Positions 1 to 8,554 of a stretch of 64,000 nt of DNA are shown here, one piece after another. The first letter of the stretch is position 1. Every line of letters starts with the position of its first letter. The position numbers and the translations under genes were made by a program. Under the pieces are notes generated by a model. The model made no database searches. It had not been told where the DNA came from and saw only the letters and a list, made by a program, of their open reading frames with translations. The stretch covers positions 3,346,501 through 3,410,500 of the forward strand of contig NZ_CP061177.1 in NCBI RefSeq assembly GCF_017355405.1, read 5' to 3'. This DNA comes from Roseomonas haemaphysalidis (GTDB lineage: Bacteria; Pseudomonadota; Alphaproteobacteria; Acetobacterales; Acetobacteraceae).

Positions 1-2
1 CC

Positions 3-638
3 GATGCGGCGCCGCGCCAGGTGCAGGCCAATACCGGCCTGCCGATGGCCGCCAACATCTATGGCCAGGACGAGACGGGCCGCACCTATTCCGACCTGCT
101 CTTCGTCGGCGGCGGCCAGGGCGCCTCGGCCCAGGGCGATGGCAAGAGCGGGCTGCTGTGGCCGACCTCGGCGGCGAACACCTCCATCGAGCTGTTCGAG
201 GCCCGCGTGCCGGTGGTGGTGCTGGAAAAGGCTTTCATCTGTGACTCCGGCGGCGCCGGCAGGCATCGCGGCGGCCTCGGCCAGCGCGTGCGGGTGCGCA
301 AGCTGAAGGCGGACGGGCTGCCCACCCTGGTCTCGGTCTATCCCGAGGGCGTCGGCAATCCCATCGCGGGCCTCTTCGGCGGCAAGGCGGGTGGCGAAGC
401 GCGCGGGCGCGTGCTGGACGCCGCCGGCCAGGAGGTGATGGATTGCGGCACCGGCACGCTGGTGCAGATCGACACGCCCGAGCAGATCGTCGAGATCATC
501 CTGGCCGGCGGCTCCGGCTTCGGCGAACCCGCGGAGCGGGACCGCGATGCTCTGGCACGGGACGTGCAAAACGGCCTCGTCTCGGCCGAGAGTGCCGCGC
601 GCGACTATGCCCTTCCCGAACCGGCCGCCACGGCCTGA
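3..638 (+). CDS. Hydantoinase B/oxoprolinase family protein, C-terminal part (cut by window start)
   Basis: The frame is open from the first bases of the window, so only the last ~211 codons are present. The segment SGGAGRHRGGLG is the hallmark of the HyuB/oxoprolinase beta-type subunit, and the glycine-rich tail ending in GGSGFGEP also fits the C-terminus of that family. These proteins form ATP-dependent ring-opening amidohydrolases with a HyuA partner, acting on hydantoins, 5-oxoproline or similar cyclic amides in the cytoplasm. HyuA would be expected upstream, outside the window. A peptide-type ABC transporter starts 27 bp downstream and probably imports the substrate or a related compound. 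The substrate cannot be read from this fragment. Confidence 0.85.
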   Translation, partial: DAAPRQVQANTGLPMAANIYGQDETGRTYSDLLFVGGGQGASAQGDGKSGLLWPTSAANTSIELFEARVPVVVLEKAFICDSGGAGRHRGGLGQRVRVRKLKADGLPTLVSVYPEGVGNPIAGLFGGKAGGEARGRVLDAAGQEVMDCGTGTLVQIDTPEQIVEIILAGGSGFGEPAERDRDALARDVQNGLVSAESAARDYALPEPAATA

Positions 639-665
639 TCCCCCACCAGACGGAAAGTGAGTGAC

Positions 666-2225
666 ATGCTGAGCACGACACGACGCGGCGCCATCGCCGG
701 CGGCGCCGCCCTGGTGGCGGGGATGGCCTTCGGGCCGCGCGCCGAGGCGCAGTCCCGCCGCATCCTGGTGATCACCTCCAACCAGGACATCCCGAACTTC
801 GACCCGCATCTGGCCAGCGGCTATTCCACCGCCATGGCGATGCGCAACGTCTACGACTCTCTGGTACGCGTGGAAGGCAACCCGCCGAAGCCCGTGCCGC
901 ATCTGGCGCAGTCCTGGACCATGGCCGAGGACGGCCGCTCCTACACCTTCAAGCTCGACCCCGCCGCCAAGTTCCATGACGGCAGCCCGGTCGACGCGGC
1001 GGCGGTGAAGTATTCCTTCGAGCGTTTGCTGCGGCTGAACCGCGGCAATGCCTGGATGGTGGCCGGCATCGTCGACCCCGCCGGCATCGAGGCGGTGGAT
1101 GCTACGACGGTGCGCATCAAGCTGCTGCAGCCCTTCGTGCCCTTCCTGTCCGTGCTACCCTGGGTCTGGGTGGTGAACCCCAAGCTGGTGGAAGCCAACA
1201 AGGGCACAGATGACGGGCAGAATTGGCTGCGCACCAATATCGCGGGCTCCGGCGCCTTCAACATCAGCCGCGCCGAGGCCGGCAACCTGTACCAGTTCGA
1301 GCGCGTGGCGGATGGCTGGAAGAAGGGCGGCGGCAACCTGACCGGCGCCATCTGGAAGATCACGCGGGAAACGGCGACGCAGCGGCTGATGGTGCAGCGC
1401 GGCGAGTCCCAGATCGCGGTGGACCTGACCAGCGAGGACATGGACGCGCTGAAGGGCCGCCCCGGCGTGGAGCTGGTGATCGAGCCCGAGTACCGCACCT
1501 TCCAGATCAAGATGAACACCCGCCACGGCCCGCTGGCGGACGCCAACCTGCGCCGCGCCATCGCCTGCGCCTTCAACTACCAGGGCATGCTGGACGTGGC
1601 GGGCTATGCCGACCTGATGACCGGCCCCCTGCCCGCCAGCATCGAGGGCTTCGACAAGGACTTGCCGGTCTACCGCACCGACCTGGCGCGGGCCAAGGAG
1701 TTCCTGGCCAAGTCCAGCACCCCCAACGGCGGCATCAAGCTGACCATGGTGCATGTCTCGGGTCTGGAGCAGCAGCGGCGCTGGGCGCTGGTGATGCTGG
1801 ACAGCCTGCGCGCGCTGAACATCGAGCTGGACATCAAGCCGATGATCTGGCCGGACATGGTCGCCGCCTGCCGCTCGCCCGAGACTTTCCCGGACTTCTT
1901 CCCGGTCTACCAGACCGCCAACTACGGCGACCCGGACAACCTGGCCTATGCGGGCTACCATTCCTCGCGCAACGGCAACTGGCAGAACCCGGTCTATTCC
2001 AACCCCGAGGTGGACGCGGTGCTGACCGCGGCACGGGGCGAGACCGACCGCGCCAAGCGCGACGAACTCTACGTCAAGTTCCAGCGTCTGGTGGTCGAGG
2101 ACTGCTGCGACATCTTCGGTGTGCTGGAGAAGCGCAAGCTGGCGATGCGCAGCACTGTGAAGGGCTTCAGCTTCACCCCGGTGGCGTCCAACGCCATCGA
2201 GCTGTTCCCCCTGTCGCTCGGTTGA
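666..2225 (+). CDS. ABC transporter substrate-binding protein, peptide/nickel family (SBP_bac_5)
   Basis: A 519-residue periplasmic receptor. The N-terminus has a twin-arginine-like start (STTRRGAIAGG) followed by a hydrophobic stretch and an Ala-rich cleavage region ending about residue 29. The mature protein begins with the family pattern DIPNFDPHLASGYS and carries TFKLDPAAKFHDGSPVDAAAVKYSFER, the usual class-5 receptor signature. An in-frame GTG lies nine bases upstream, but the ATG at 666 is well placed after GGAAAG and begins directly with the signal peptide. It is followed by two permease genes and a fused ATPase, so this is the receptor of a complete DppABCDF-like importer. The ligand is unknown; the upstream hydantoinase gene hints at a cyclic amide or a peptide-like compound. 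Confidence 0.88.
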   Translation: MLSTTRRGAIAGGAALVAGMAFGPRAEAQSRRILVITSNQDIPNFDPHLASGYSTAMAMRNVYDSLVRVEGNPPKPVPHLAQSWTMAEDGRSYTFKLDPAAKFHDGSPVDAAAVKYSFERLLRLNRGNAWMVAGIVDPAGIEAVDATTVRIKLLQPFVPFLSVLPWVWVVNPKLVEANKGTDDGQNWLRTNIAGSGAFNISRAEAGNLYQFERVADGWKKGGGNLTGAIWKITRETATQRLMVQRGESQIAVDLTSEDMDALKGRPGVELVIEPEYRTFQIKMNTRHGPLADANLRRAIACAFNYQGMLDVAGYADLMTGPLPASIEGFDKDLPVYRTDLARAKEFLAKSSTPNGGIKLTMVHVSGLEQQRRWALVMLDSLRALNIELDIKPMIWPDMVAACRSPETFPDFFPVYQTANYGDPDNLAYAGYHSSRNGNWQNPVYSNPEVDAVLTAARGETDRAKRDELYVKFQRLVVEDCCDIFGVLEKRKLAMRSTVKGFSFTPVASNAIELFPLSLG

Positions 2226-2243
2226 AGAAGGGGGGCTGATCGG

Positions 2244-3251
2244 GTGTTCGGCTACATCCTCCGCCGGGTGCTGTTGCTGGTTCCCGTGCTGCTGGGCCTA
2301 TCCATGCTGGTCTTCGCCATTGCCCGGCTGCTGCCGGGCGACCCGGTGACGCTGGCGGCGGGGCCCAACGCGACGGCGGCGGATGTGGCCTCGGTGGCGC
2401 GCGAGTTCGGGCTCGACCAGCCGCTGCCCGTGCAATACTGGCGCTACCTGACGGGCATCCTGCAGGGCGACTGGGGCGTGTCCATCTTCACCCGCCGCCC
2501 GGTGCTGGAAGACCTCGGCGCCTATCTCCCCGCGACGCTGGAGCTGGTGCTGGCGGCCATGGTGCTGGCCATCGGCCTCGGCATCCCGCTAGGGCTGATG
2601 GCGGCGGTGTTCCGCAACCGTTGGCCGGATTTCCTGTCCCGCACCGTGTCGCTCGGCGCCATCTCCATGCCGCGCTTCTTTCTGGGACTGGTGTTTCAGC
2701 TGGTCTTCGCCATGTGGCTGGGCTGGCTGCCGCTGTCCGGTCGCTTTCCGCTGATCGAGGATCCGCCGCCCTTTCTGACCGGGCTGCTGACGGTCGATGC
2801 GCTGGCGGCCGGGCAGTTCCATGCCCTGGGCGTCGCGCTGTCGCACCTCGCGCTGCCGGCCATCGCCATGGCGCTGTCGCCGCTGGCGACCATCATGCGG
2901 ATGATGCGGGCATCCACCATCGAGGTCTTGCAGCAGGACTACGTGCTGACGGAGCGCGCGCTGGGCCTCGGCCAGCGGCTGATCCTGTTCAAATACGTGC
3001 TGAAGAACGCCGTCTCCGCCACGCTCACCGTCATCGGCCTGTATTTCGGCTGGCTCCTGGGCGGCACCGTGCTGGTGGAAACGGTGTTCGACTGGCCGGG
3101 CATCGGCCTTTACGCCACCCAGGCGGTGCTGACGCAGGACTTCATGCCGATCATCGGCGTCACGCTGTGCATCGGCGCCATCTTTATCACCGTCAACCTG
3201 ATCGTGGACCTGCTCTACGGCCTGCTGAACCCGAAGGTCCGCTTTCAGTGA
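2244..3251 (+). CDS. ABC transporter permease, DppB-like
   Basis: A 335-residue inner-membrane permease starting at GTG. The opening YILRRVLLLVPVLLGLSML is the typical first membrane helix of DppB/OppB proteins. It is followed by RLLPGDPV, then four or five more hydrophobic segments and the cytoplasmic EAA loop around ERALGLGQRLILFKYVLKNA. The end VDLLYGLLNPKVRF is also characteristic. The stop overlaps the GTG of the next permease by four bases (GTGA), indicating translational coupling. It forms the channel with the following DppC-like protein. Confidence 0.9.
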   Translation: MFGYILRRVLLLVPVLLGLSMLVFAIARLLPGDPVTLAAGPNATAADVASVAREFGLDQPLPVQYWRYLTGILQGDWGVSIFTRRPVLEDLGAYLPATLELVLAAMVLAIGLGIPLGLMAAVFRNRWPDFLSRTVSLGAISMPRFFLGLVFQLVFAMWLGWLPLSGRFPLIEDPPPFLTGLLTVDALAAGQFHALGVALSHLALPAIAMALSPLATIMRMMRASTIEVLQQDYVLTERALGLGQRLILFKYVLKNAVSATLTVIGLYFGWLLGGTVLVETVFDWPGIGLYATQAVLTQDFMPIIGVTLCIGAIFITVNLIVDLLYGLLNPKVRFQ

Positions 3252-4120
3252 GCGCCACCCTGCATCCCCGCGTCGAGGCCTGGCAGCGCGCCTTCTACCG
3301 CTTCCGGCAAAGCTGGGTCTCGGTGCTCGGCCTGCTGATCGTGCTGGCGCTGCTGGTTCTGGCGATCGGCGGCGAGCACCTCGCCCCCTATCCGCAGCAT
3401 ATCCGCGGCATGGTCGATACCGGAGCGCGCTTGCTGCCGCCCTCCGCCCGCTTCTGGTTCGGCACCAACGAGCTGGGGCAGGACGTATTTTCCCTGGTGA
3501 TCGCCGGCGCGCGCATCTCGCTGCTGGCCGGCATGGCGGTGGTGGCGGTGGGTGCGGCCTTTGGCGTGCTGGTGGGCGCGCTGGCCGGCTTCTTCGGCGG
3601 CTGGGTGGACGAGGTGCTGATGCGCATCGCCGACCTGAAGTTGACCATCCCCGGGCTGATCCTGGCCATGGCGGTGGCGGCGGCACTCGGCCCCGGCATC
3701 GGCAACATGATCTTCGCGATCGCCCTGTCCTGGTGGCCCGGCTACGCGCGGCTGGTGCGGGGCGAGGTGATGGCCAAGCGGGAGGAGACGTTTGTCCTGG
3801 CCTCCCGCGCCATGGGGGCGGGCACCGGGCGGCTGCTGTGGCGGCATATTTTGCCCAACATCGTCTCGCCCATCATCGTGAAGATGTCTCTGGATGCTGG
3901 CTTCGCCATCCTCACCGTCGCCTCGCTCGGCTTCATCGGCATCGGCGTCAAGCCGCCGACGCCGGAATGGGGCTCGTTGCTTTCGGTCGCGCGGGTGAAC
4001 ATGCCGGACTACTGGTGGACCGCCATCTTCCCCGGCCTCGCCATCTTCCTCGCCGTGTTCGGCTTCAATCTGCTGGGCGACGGGCTGCGCGACCTGCTGG
4101 ACCCGAAGGCCCGCCGCTGA
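3248..4120 (+). CDS. ABC transporter permease, DppC-like
   Basis: A 290-residue second permease of the same importer. The frame is open far upstream, but the GTG at 3248 overlaps the dppB-like stop and gives the expected short cytoplasmic N-terminus (RVEAWQRAFYRFRQSWVSVLG) before the first membrane helix. Family marks are FGTNELGQDVFS after helix one and the EAA loop region ASRAMGAGTGRLLWRHILPN. The C-terminus LLGDGLRDLLDPKARR matches DppC/OppC ends. It overlaps the ATPase gene by one base at an ATGA junction. Confidence 0.9.
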   Translation: MSATLHPRVEAWQRAFYRFRQSWVSVLGLLIVLALLVLAIGGEHLAPYPQHIRGMVDTGARLLPPSARFWFGTNELGQDVFSLVIAGARISLLAGMAVVAVGAAFGVLVGALAGFFGGWVDEVLMRIADLKLTIPGLILAMAVAAALGPGIGNMIFAIALSWWPGYARLVRGEVMAKREETFVLASRAMGAGTGRLLWRHILPNIVSPIIVKMSLDAGFAILTVASLGFIGIGVKPPTPEWGSLLSVARVNMPDYWWTAIFPGLAIFLAVFGFNLLGDGLRDLLDPKARR

Positions 4121-5880
4121 TGACCGACGACACCCTGCTGCGGGTCGACGACCTGCACCTCGCCATGCGTTCCTTCGAGGGCGAGGTGGAGGTGCTGAAA
4201 GGCGTCTCCTTCGCCGTCAAGCGCGGCGAGATCTGGGGCATCGTGGGCGAGACGGGCTCGGGCAAGTCGCTCACCGGCCTCAGTGTGTCGCGCCTCGTGC
4301 CCACGCCGCCGGGGCGCTATGGCAAGGGGAGCATCCGCTTCGGCGGGCAGGACATGCTGCAGCAGTCGGAAGAGGCGATGCGCCGCCTGCGCGGCCGCCG
4401 CATCGGCATGATCTTCCAGGACCCCACCACCAACCTGAACCCGGTGTTCCGCATCGGCACGCAGCTCGTCGACGTGGCGATGCATGCGTCCCGCCAGGAC
4501 CCCGCGCTGCTGGGCCTGCCGCCCGGCGCGTCGCGGCGCGAGCGCCGGGCTGCTGCGGAGAAGCACGCGGTCACGATGCTGGAAAAGGTCGGCATCGCCA
4601 ATGCCGCCGAGCGGGTGAACGACTACCCGCACCAGTTCTCCGGCGGCATGAAGCAGCGCGTGCTGATCGCCATGGCGCTGATCGGCCGGCCGGAGCTGCT
4701 GATTGCCGACGAGCCGACCACGGCGCTGGACGTCTCGGTACAGGCGCAGATCCTGCGGCTGATCCACGGGCTGGTCGAGGAGCACGACCTCGGCGTCGTC
4801 TTCATCACGCATAACCTCGGCGTCGTGGCGCAGCTTTGCACGCATGTGGCGGTGATGTATGCCGGCGCCATCGTGGAATCCGGCCCGGTGCGGGACGTGC
4901 TGAAGCACCCCCGGCACGACTACACGCGCGGCCTGCTCGCCTCGGTGCCCAAGCCCAGCATGAAGCGCGGCGAGCTGCGCGGGCTGGCCGGCGGCGCCCT
5001 GGCGGCCGAGGCGCTGGCGCCGCCGCCACCGCGCGCCGCCCCCGGCGGCACGGTGCTGGCCATCGAGCATGTCGTAAAGGAATTCCCCGGCGCGCGGCGC
5101 GGGCTGTTCGACCGCGCGGCCCCGGTGCAGGCGCTGCGCGACGTCAGTCTGGAAATCCGCCGCGGCGAAAGCTTCGGGCTGGTGGGCGAAAGCGGCTCCG
5201 GCAAGACCACCCTCACCCGCTGCATCCTGCAGTTGGAGAAGGTGACGTCGGGGCGCATCGTCTATGACGGCGTGGACCTGACTAGCCATTCGGCGCGCGA
5301 GATGCAGGCGATGCGCGCGCGCATCCAGATCGTCTTCCAGGACCCCTATGCCTCGCTGAACCCGCGCATGACGGTGCGCGACATCATCGCGGAACCCCTG
5401 GAGATCCACCACGCCAAGCTGGGGCTCTCGCCCCGCCAGCGCACCGACCGCGCGGCGGAGCTGCTCGCCCAGGTCGGGCTGACCACGGCGCATCTGAACC
5501 GCTATCCGCACGAGTTCTCCGGCGGCCAGCGGCAGCGCATCGGCATCGCCCGCGCGCTGGCGCCGAAGCCGGACTTCCTGATCCTCGACGAGCCGACCAG
5601 CGCGCTGGATGTCTCCGTGCAGGCGCAGGTGCTGAACCTCTTGCACGACCTGCAGTCACGCCTGGGGCTGACCTATTTCTTCATCAGCCACGACCTCGGC
5701 GTCATCCGCTACATCTGCGACCGCGTGGCGCTGATCCACCACGGCCGGCTGGTGGAGCAGGGCGAGACCGAGGCGGTCTTCACCGCCCCGCAAAGCGACT
5801 ATGCGAAGATGCTGCTGGCGGCGATGCCGGACCCGGACCCCGACCTGTCGCCGCTGCGGCGCCCGGTGCTAGCGTTGTAG
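4120..5880 (+). CDS. Fused double ABC ATPase, DppD-DppF type
   Basis: A 586-residue protein containing two complete nucleotide-binding domains, energising the importer encoded just upstream. Domain one has Walker A GETGSGKS (about residues 43-50), signature FSGGMKQR and Walker B LLIADEP. Domain two has Walker A GESGSGKT near residue 356, signature FSGGQRQR and Walker B FLILDEP. Both have the H-loop histidine (ITHN and ISHD). The oligopeptide/dipeptide C-terminal motif is recognisable after the first domain. Usually DppD and DppF are separate; the fused GsiA-like arrangement is known and occurs again at 54322-56364. The start is the ATG of an ATGA overlap with the permease. Confidence 0.92.
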   Translation: MTDDTLLRVDDLHLAMRSFEGEVEVLKGVSFAVKRGEIWGIVGETGSGKSLTGLSVSRLVPTPPGRYGKGSIRFGGQDMLQQSEEAMRRLRGRRIGMIFQDPTTNLNPVFRIGTQLVDVAMHASRQDPALLGLPPGASRRERRAAAEKHAVTMLEKVGIANAAERVNDYPHQFSGGMKQRVLIAMALIGRPELLIADEPTTALDVSVQAQILRLIHGLVEEHDLGVVFITHNLGVVAQLCTHVAVMYAGAIVESGPVRDVLKHPRHDYTRGLLASVPKPSMKRGELRGLAGGALAAEALAPPPPRAAPGGTVLAIEHVVKEFPGARRGLFDRAAPVQALRDVSLEIRRGESFGLVGESGSGKTTLTRCILQLEKVTSGRIVYDGVDLTSHSAREMQAMRARIQIVFQDPYASLNPRMTVRDIIAEPLEIHHAKLGLSPRQRTDRAAELLAQVGLTTAHLNRYPHEFSGGQRQRIGIARALAPKPDFLILDEPTSALDVSVQAQVLNLLHDLQSRLGLTYFFISHDLGVIRYICDRVALIHHGRLVEQGETEAVFTAPQSDYAKMLLAAMPDPDPDLSPLRRPVLAL

Positions 5881-6357
5881 CGCGCCCCAGCGGTCCACCG
5901 AGGGCTCCGCCCCCGCCCAGCCCCACCGCCCGTCGGGCTGGCGGCAGGCGGTGGTGATCAGCAGCACGATGTCCTTGCCGTCCACCACCGTCACCGCCAC
6001 CTCGCGGCAGTTCGTCAGCGCGTTGTCGATGACGCGCGTCACCTGCACCTGGCCCTCGGCATCGCCGATGCCGAAGGGCAGCGCGTGCTCCACCTTCCAG
6101 TCCGCCACGGTGCCGACCGGAATGGCGCCGGCGGTGGCGGCGATGCTGTCCTGCTCGCTGCGCGCCATGTTGCGCTGAACATACTTCACGGTGCTGTCTA
6201 CCACGGCGCGGATGCCGACGCCCACCGCATAGCCCACCGCCGCGTTGCCGGTGGCGATGCCCGTGGTGGTGCCCGACACGCCGCCGACGATGCCGCCCAG
6301 CGACCCGCAGCCCGACAGCAGCAATCCCGCCGCCAGCAGCGGCGCGGCACGCCTCAC
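5869..6357 (-). CDS. Putative lipoprotein, paralogue of its upstream neighbour
   Basis: A 162-residue protein with a short positively charged start (VRRAAP), a hydrophobic segment and lipobox LLLSGC, so it should be a diacylated envelope lipoprotein. I chose the GTG at 6357 because it overlaps the stop of the upstream lipoprotein gene (GTGA) and directly precedes the signal peptide. A glycine-rich stretch follows the lipidated cysteine. Its C-terminal half aligns with the neighbour: DWKVEHALPFG versus DWGIRQNLPIQ, NCREVAVTV versus ACREIVFSV, and DRWGALQ versus ERWGALQ. No known domain was recognised. Its 3' end overlaps the convergent ATPase gene by 12 bp. Confidence 0.7.
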   Translation of the reverse strand: MRRAAPLLAAGLLLSGCGSLGGIVGGVSGTTTGIATGNAAVGYAVGVGIRAVVDSTVKYVQRNMARSEQDSIAATAGAIPVGTVADWKVEHALPFGIGDAEGQVQVTRVIDNALTNCREVAVTVVDGKDIVLLITTACRQPDGRWGWAGAEPSVDRWGALQR

Positions 6358-6860
6358 TGCAAGGCTCCCCAGCGCTCCGTCGCCGGCTCCGCGCTGGCCC
6401 ACTTCCAGGTGCTGCCGTTGCGGCACACGGCAGCGGTGTAATAGGCGCGATCCGGCTCCTCCTTGACGTCGGAGGACACGGAAAAGACGATTTCCCGGCA
6501 GGCATGGCCCAGCGCGTCGATCTCGCGCACCACCGTCACCCGCCCGGCGCGGGAGGGCTGGATCGGCAGGTTCTGCCGGATGCCCCAGTCGGCCACCCCG
6601 CCGACCTCGATCTGGCCGGCCGCCTTGGCGATGATGTCCTGTTCCGCGCGCTGCGCCCGGCGCTCGGCATAGCCCAGCCCCGCCGCGGCGAGCGAGCGCA
6701 CGCCAAGGCCGATGCCGGCCGTGACGGCGCCGTTATCCGTCACCGCGTCCGACAGCGCGGCGCCGGCGATACCGGCGACGTCGGCCGAGCCTTCCCGCAG
6801 CAACGACTGGCAGCCGCCGAGCAACACCGCGCAGCATGCCAGGATCGGAATCGCTCTCAT
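6354..6860 (-). CDS. Putative lipoprotein, first of a tandem paralogous pair
   Basis: A 168-residue protein starting MRAIPILACCAVLLGGCQS, a clear lipoprotein signal with lipobox LLGGC. The mature part has a glycine/alanine-rich region that could be a membrane-inserting or surface-associated segment, as in glycine-zipper lipoproteins, then a domain with two conserved cysteines (HACREI and AAVCRNG). The end WKWASAEPATERWGALQ is nearly repeated in the next gene, showing a tandem duplication. Both are co-transcribed leftward. Function unknown; an envelope surface role is inference only. Confidence 0.72.
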   Translation of the reverse strand: MRAIPILACCAVLLGGCQSLLREGSADVAGIAGAALSDAVTDNGAVTAGIGLGVRSLAAAGLGYAERRAQRAEQDIIAKAAGQIEVGGVADWGIRQNLPIQPSRAGRVTVVREIDALGHACREIVFSVSSDVKEEPDRAYYTAAVCRNGSTWKWASAEPATERWGALQ

Positions 6861-6908
6861 GGTCCGTCCCCCCGTTCAGCCCGCATCATGCACATCGCGG
6901 CGCCCCCG

Positions 6909-7703
6909 TCACACCCCCGGGGGCCCGGGCGGCCTGCGGCGCAGCGCCAGCAGAGCGCTGCCCGCCGCGACCCCGGCCGCCAGCAGGATCACCACCGCCA
7001 GCGCGTTGATCTCCGGCGTCAAGCCCAGCCGCAGCCTGGACAACACCAGCATCGGCAGCGTGGTGCCGGCGGGGCCGGACACAAAGGACGCCACCACCAC
7101 GTCGTCCAGCGACAACGTAAAGGCCAGCAGCCAGCCAGCCAGGAGGCTCGGCAGCATCAGCGGCAGGGTGATGGTGCGGAAGGCGACCGCGGGCGTGGCA
7201 CCCAAGTCGCGCGCCGCGTCCTCCAGCCGCCCGTCCATGCCCGCCAGCCGCGCCTGGATCACCACGGCGGCATAGGCGGCGCCGGTGGTGGCATGGGCCA
7301 GCAGCACCGTCAGGGCGCCGCGCTCGGCCGGCCAGCCGGTCCAGTTCTGCAGCAGGACGAAGCTCAGCAGCAGCGACAGGCCGGTCACCACCTCCGGTAG
7401 CACCAGCGGCGCGCCGGCGAGCCCCCCCAGCAGCGGCCGCCCCGCGAAGGGTCCGTGCCGCGCCAGCACCCAGCCGATGGCACCGCCCAGCCCCACCGCC
7501 AGCGTGGCGGCGCCGGCGGCGATGCGCAGCGACAGCCAGGCGGCCTCGCGCAGCCGCGCATCCTCCGCCAGGGCGTAGAACCAGCGCAGCGAGAAACCGC
7601 CCCACTGAAAGGGGATGCGGCTGTCGCTGAAGGCGTAGCCGGCCAGCAGCAACACCGGCAGCCACAGAAAGGCGAGGCCGAGCCACAGGCCCAGGCGCCT
7701 CAT
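6909..7703 (-). CDS. potI: Putrescine ABC transporter permease, PotI-like
   Basis: A 264-residue inner-membrane protein, last gene of the polyamine operon. It opens with a hydrophobic helix (LGLWLGLAFLWLPVLLLAGY) and contains the EAA loop DAARDLGATPAVAFRTITLPLMLPSL, followed by LSLDDVVVASFVSGP, the region conserved in PotC/PotI permeases. The ATG at 7703 overlaps the stop of the preceding permease gene (ATGA), which settles the start inside a much longer open frame. Together with the PotH-like protein it forms the membrane channel. The proline-rich end RRRPPGPPGV is unusual but is probably only a C-terminal tail. Confidence 0.87.
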   Translation of the reverse strand: MRRLGLWLGLAFLWLPVLLLAGYAFSDSRIPFQWGGFSLRWFYALAEDARLREAAWLSLRIAAGAATLAVGLGGAIGWVLARHGPFAGRPLLGGLAGAPLVLPEVVTGLSLLLSFVLLQNWTGWPAERGALTVLLAHATTGAAYAAVVIQARLAGMDGRLEDAARDLGATPAVAFRTITLPLMLPSLLAGWLLAFTLSLDDVVVASFVSGPAGTTLPMLVLSRLRLGLTPEINALAVVILLAAGVAAGSALLALRRRPPGPPGV

Positions 7704-8554
7704 CGCCGCGCTTCCAGCTTCTGGAACCAGCGGATCGGCCCCAGCAGCACCAGCAGCAAAGCCACGGCCAGCGCGGCGGCGGTGGGCCAATCGCGGTTCT
7801 GGAAGAATTCCTGCCACAACGCGCGGCCGACCAGCAGCGCCTCCGGCGGGCCCAGCAGCTCGGGGATGACGTATTCGCCGGCGGCGGGGATGAACACCAG
7901 CAGAAAGGCCGCCAGCGCGCCGGGCCAGGCCAGCGGCAGGGTGACGGTGCGGAACACCGTGAAGGGCGCGGCGCCGAGGTCGGCCGCCGCCTGCTCCAGC
8001 ACCGGGTCCAGCCGCGCCAGGCTGGCGTAGAGCGGCAGCACGGCAAAGGGCAGGTAGGCGTGCACCATGCCGAGAAACAGCGCCAGGTCGGAATACAGCA
8101 GCGGCAGCGGCGCATCGATCCAGCCCAGCGCGCGCAGCGTGCCGTTCACCCAGCCCTCGTCCCGCAGCAGCCCGGTCCAGGCGCCGATGCGTGGCAGAAA
8201 GCCGGTCCAGAACGGCAGCAGCACCGCCAGCAGCAGCGGCCCCCGCCAGCGCGGCGCGGCGCGCGCGATGCCCAGCGCCATCGGGAACCCCAGCAGCAGG
8301 CACACCGCCGCCGTGATGCCGGCCACCCGCAGCGATTGCCCCAAAGCGCCCAGGTAGTAGCCATCGGCCACCAGCAGCGCGAAAGGCTCCCAGTTCGGCT
8401 GCCAGCCGCCGGCGCGGGTATAGGGCAGCACGAAGGGGGGCACGCCCGTGCCGGGCTGCGACACGGCCAGCACCGCCACCACCGCCAGCGGCACGGCCAC
8501 AAAGGCGGCCAGCCACAGGGCGGGCAGCAGGCGCAGCAGCCGGTGGCGCATCAT
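7700..8554 (-). CDS. potH: Putrescine ABC transporter permease, PotH-like
   Basis: A 284-residue permease with about six hydrophobic segments. The first follows MMRHRLLRLLPALWLAAFVA. The EAA loop reads AAADLGAAPFTVFRTVTLPLAWPG, and the following FIPAAGEYVIPELLGPPEALLVGRALWQEFFQNRDWP is the classic PotB/PotH signature. The start codon at 8554 overlaps the ATPase stop in an ATGATG string; the second ATG three bases on is equally possible. It partners with the PotI-like permease. Confidence 0.88.
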   Translation of the reverse strand: MMRHRLLRLLPALWLAAFVAVPLAVVAVLAVSQPGTGVPPFVLPYTRAGGWQPNWEPFALLVADGYYLGALGQSLRVAGITAAVCLLLGFPMALGIARAAPRWRGPLLLAVLLPFWTGFLPRIGAWTGLLRDEGWVNGTLRALGWIDAPLPLLYSDLALFLGMVHAYLPFAVLPLYASLARLDPVLEQAAADLGAAPFTVFRTVTLPLAWPGALAAFLLVFIPAAGEYVIPELLGPPEALLVGRALWQEFFQNRDWPTAAALAVALLLVLLGPIRWFQKLEARR

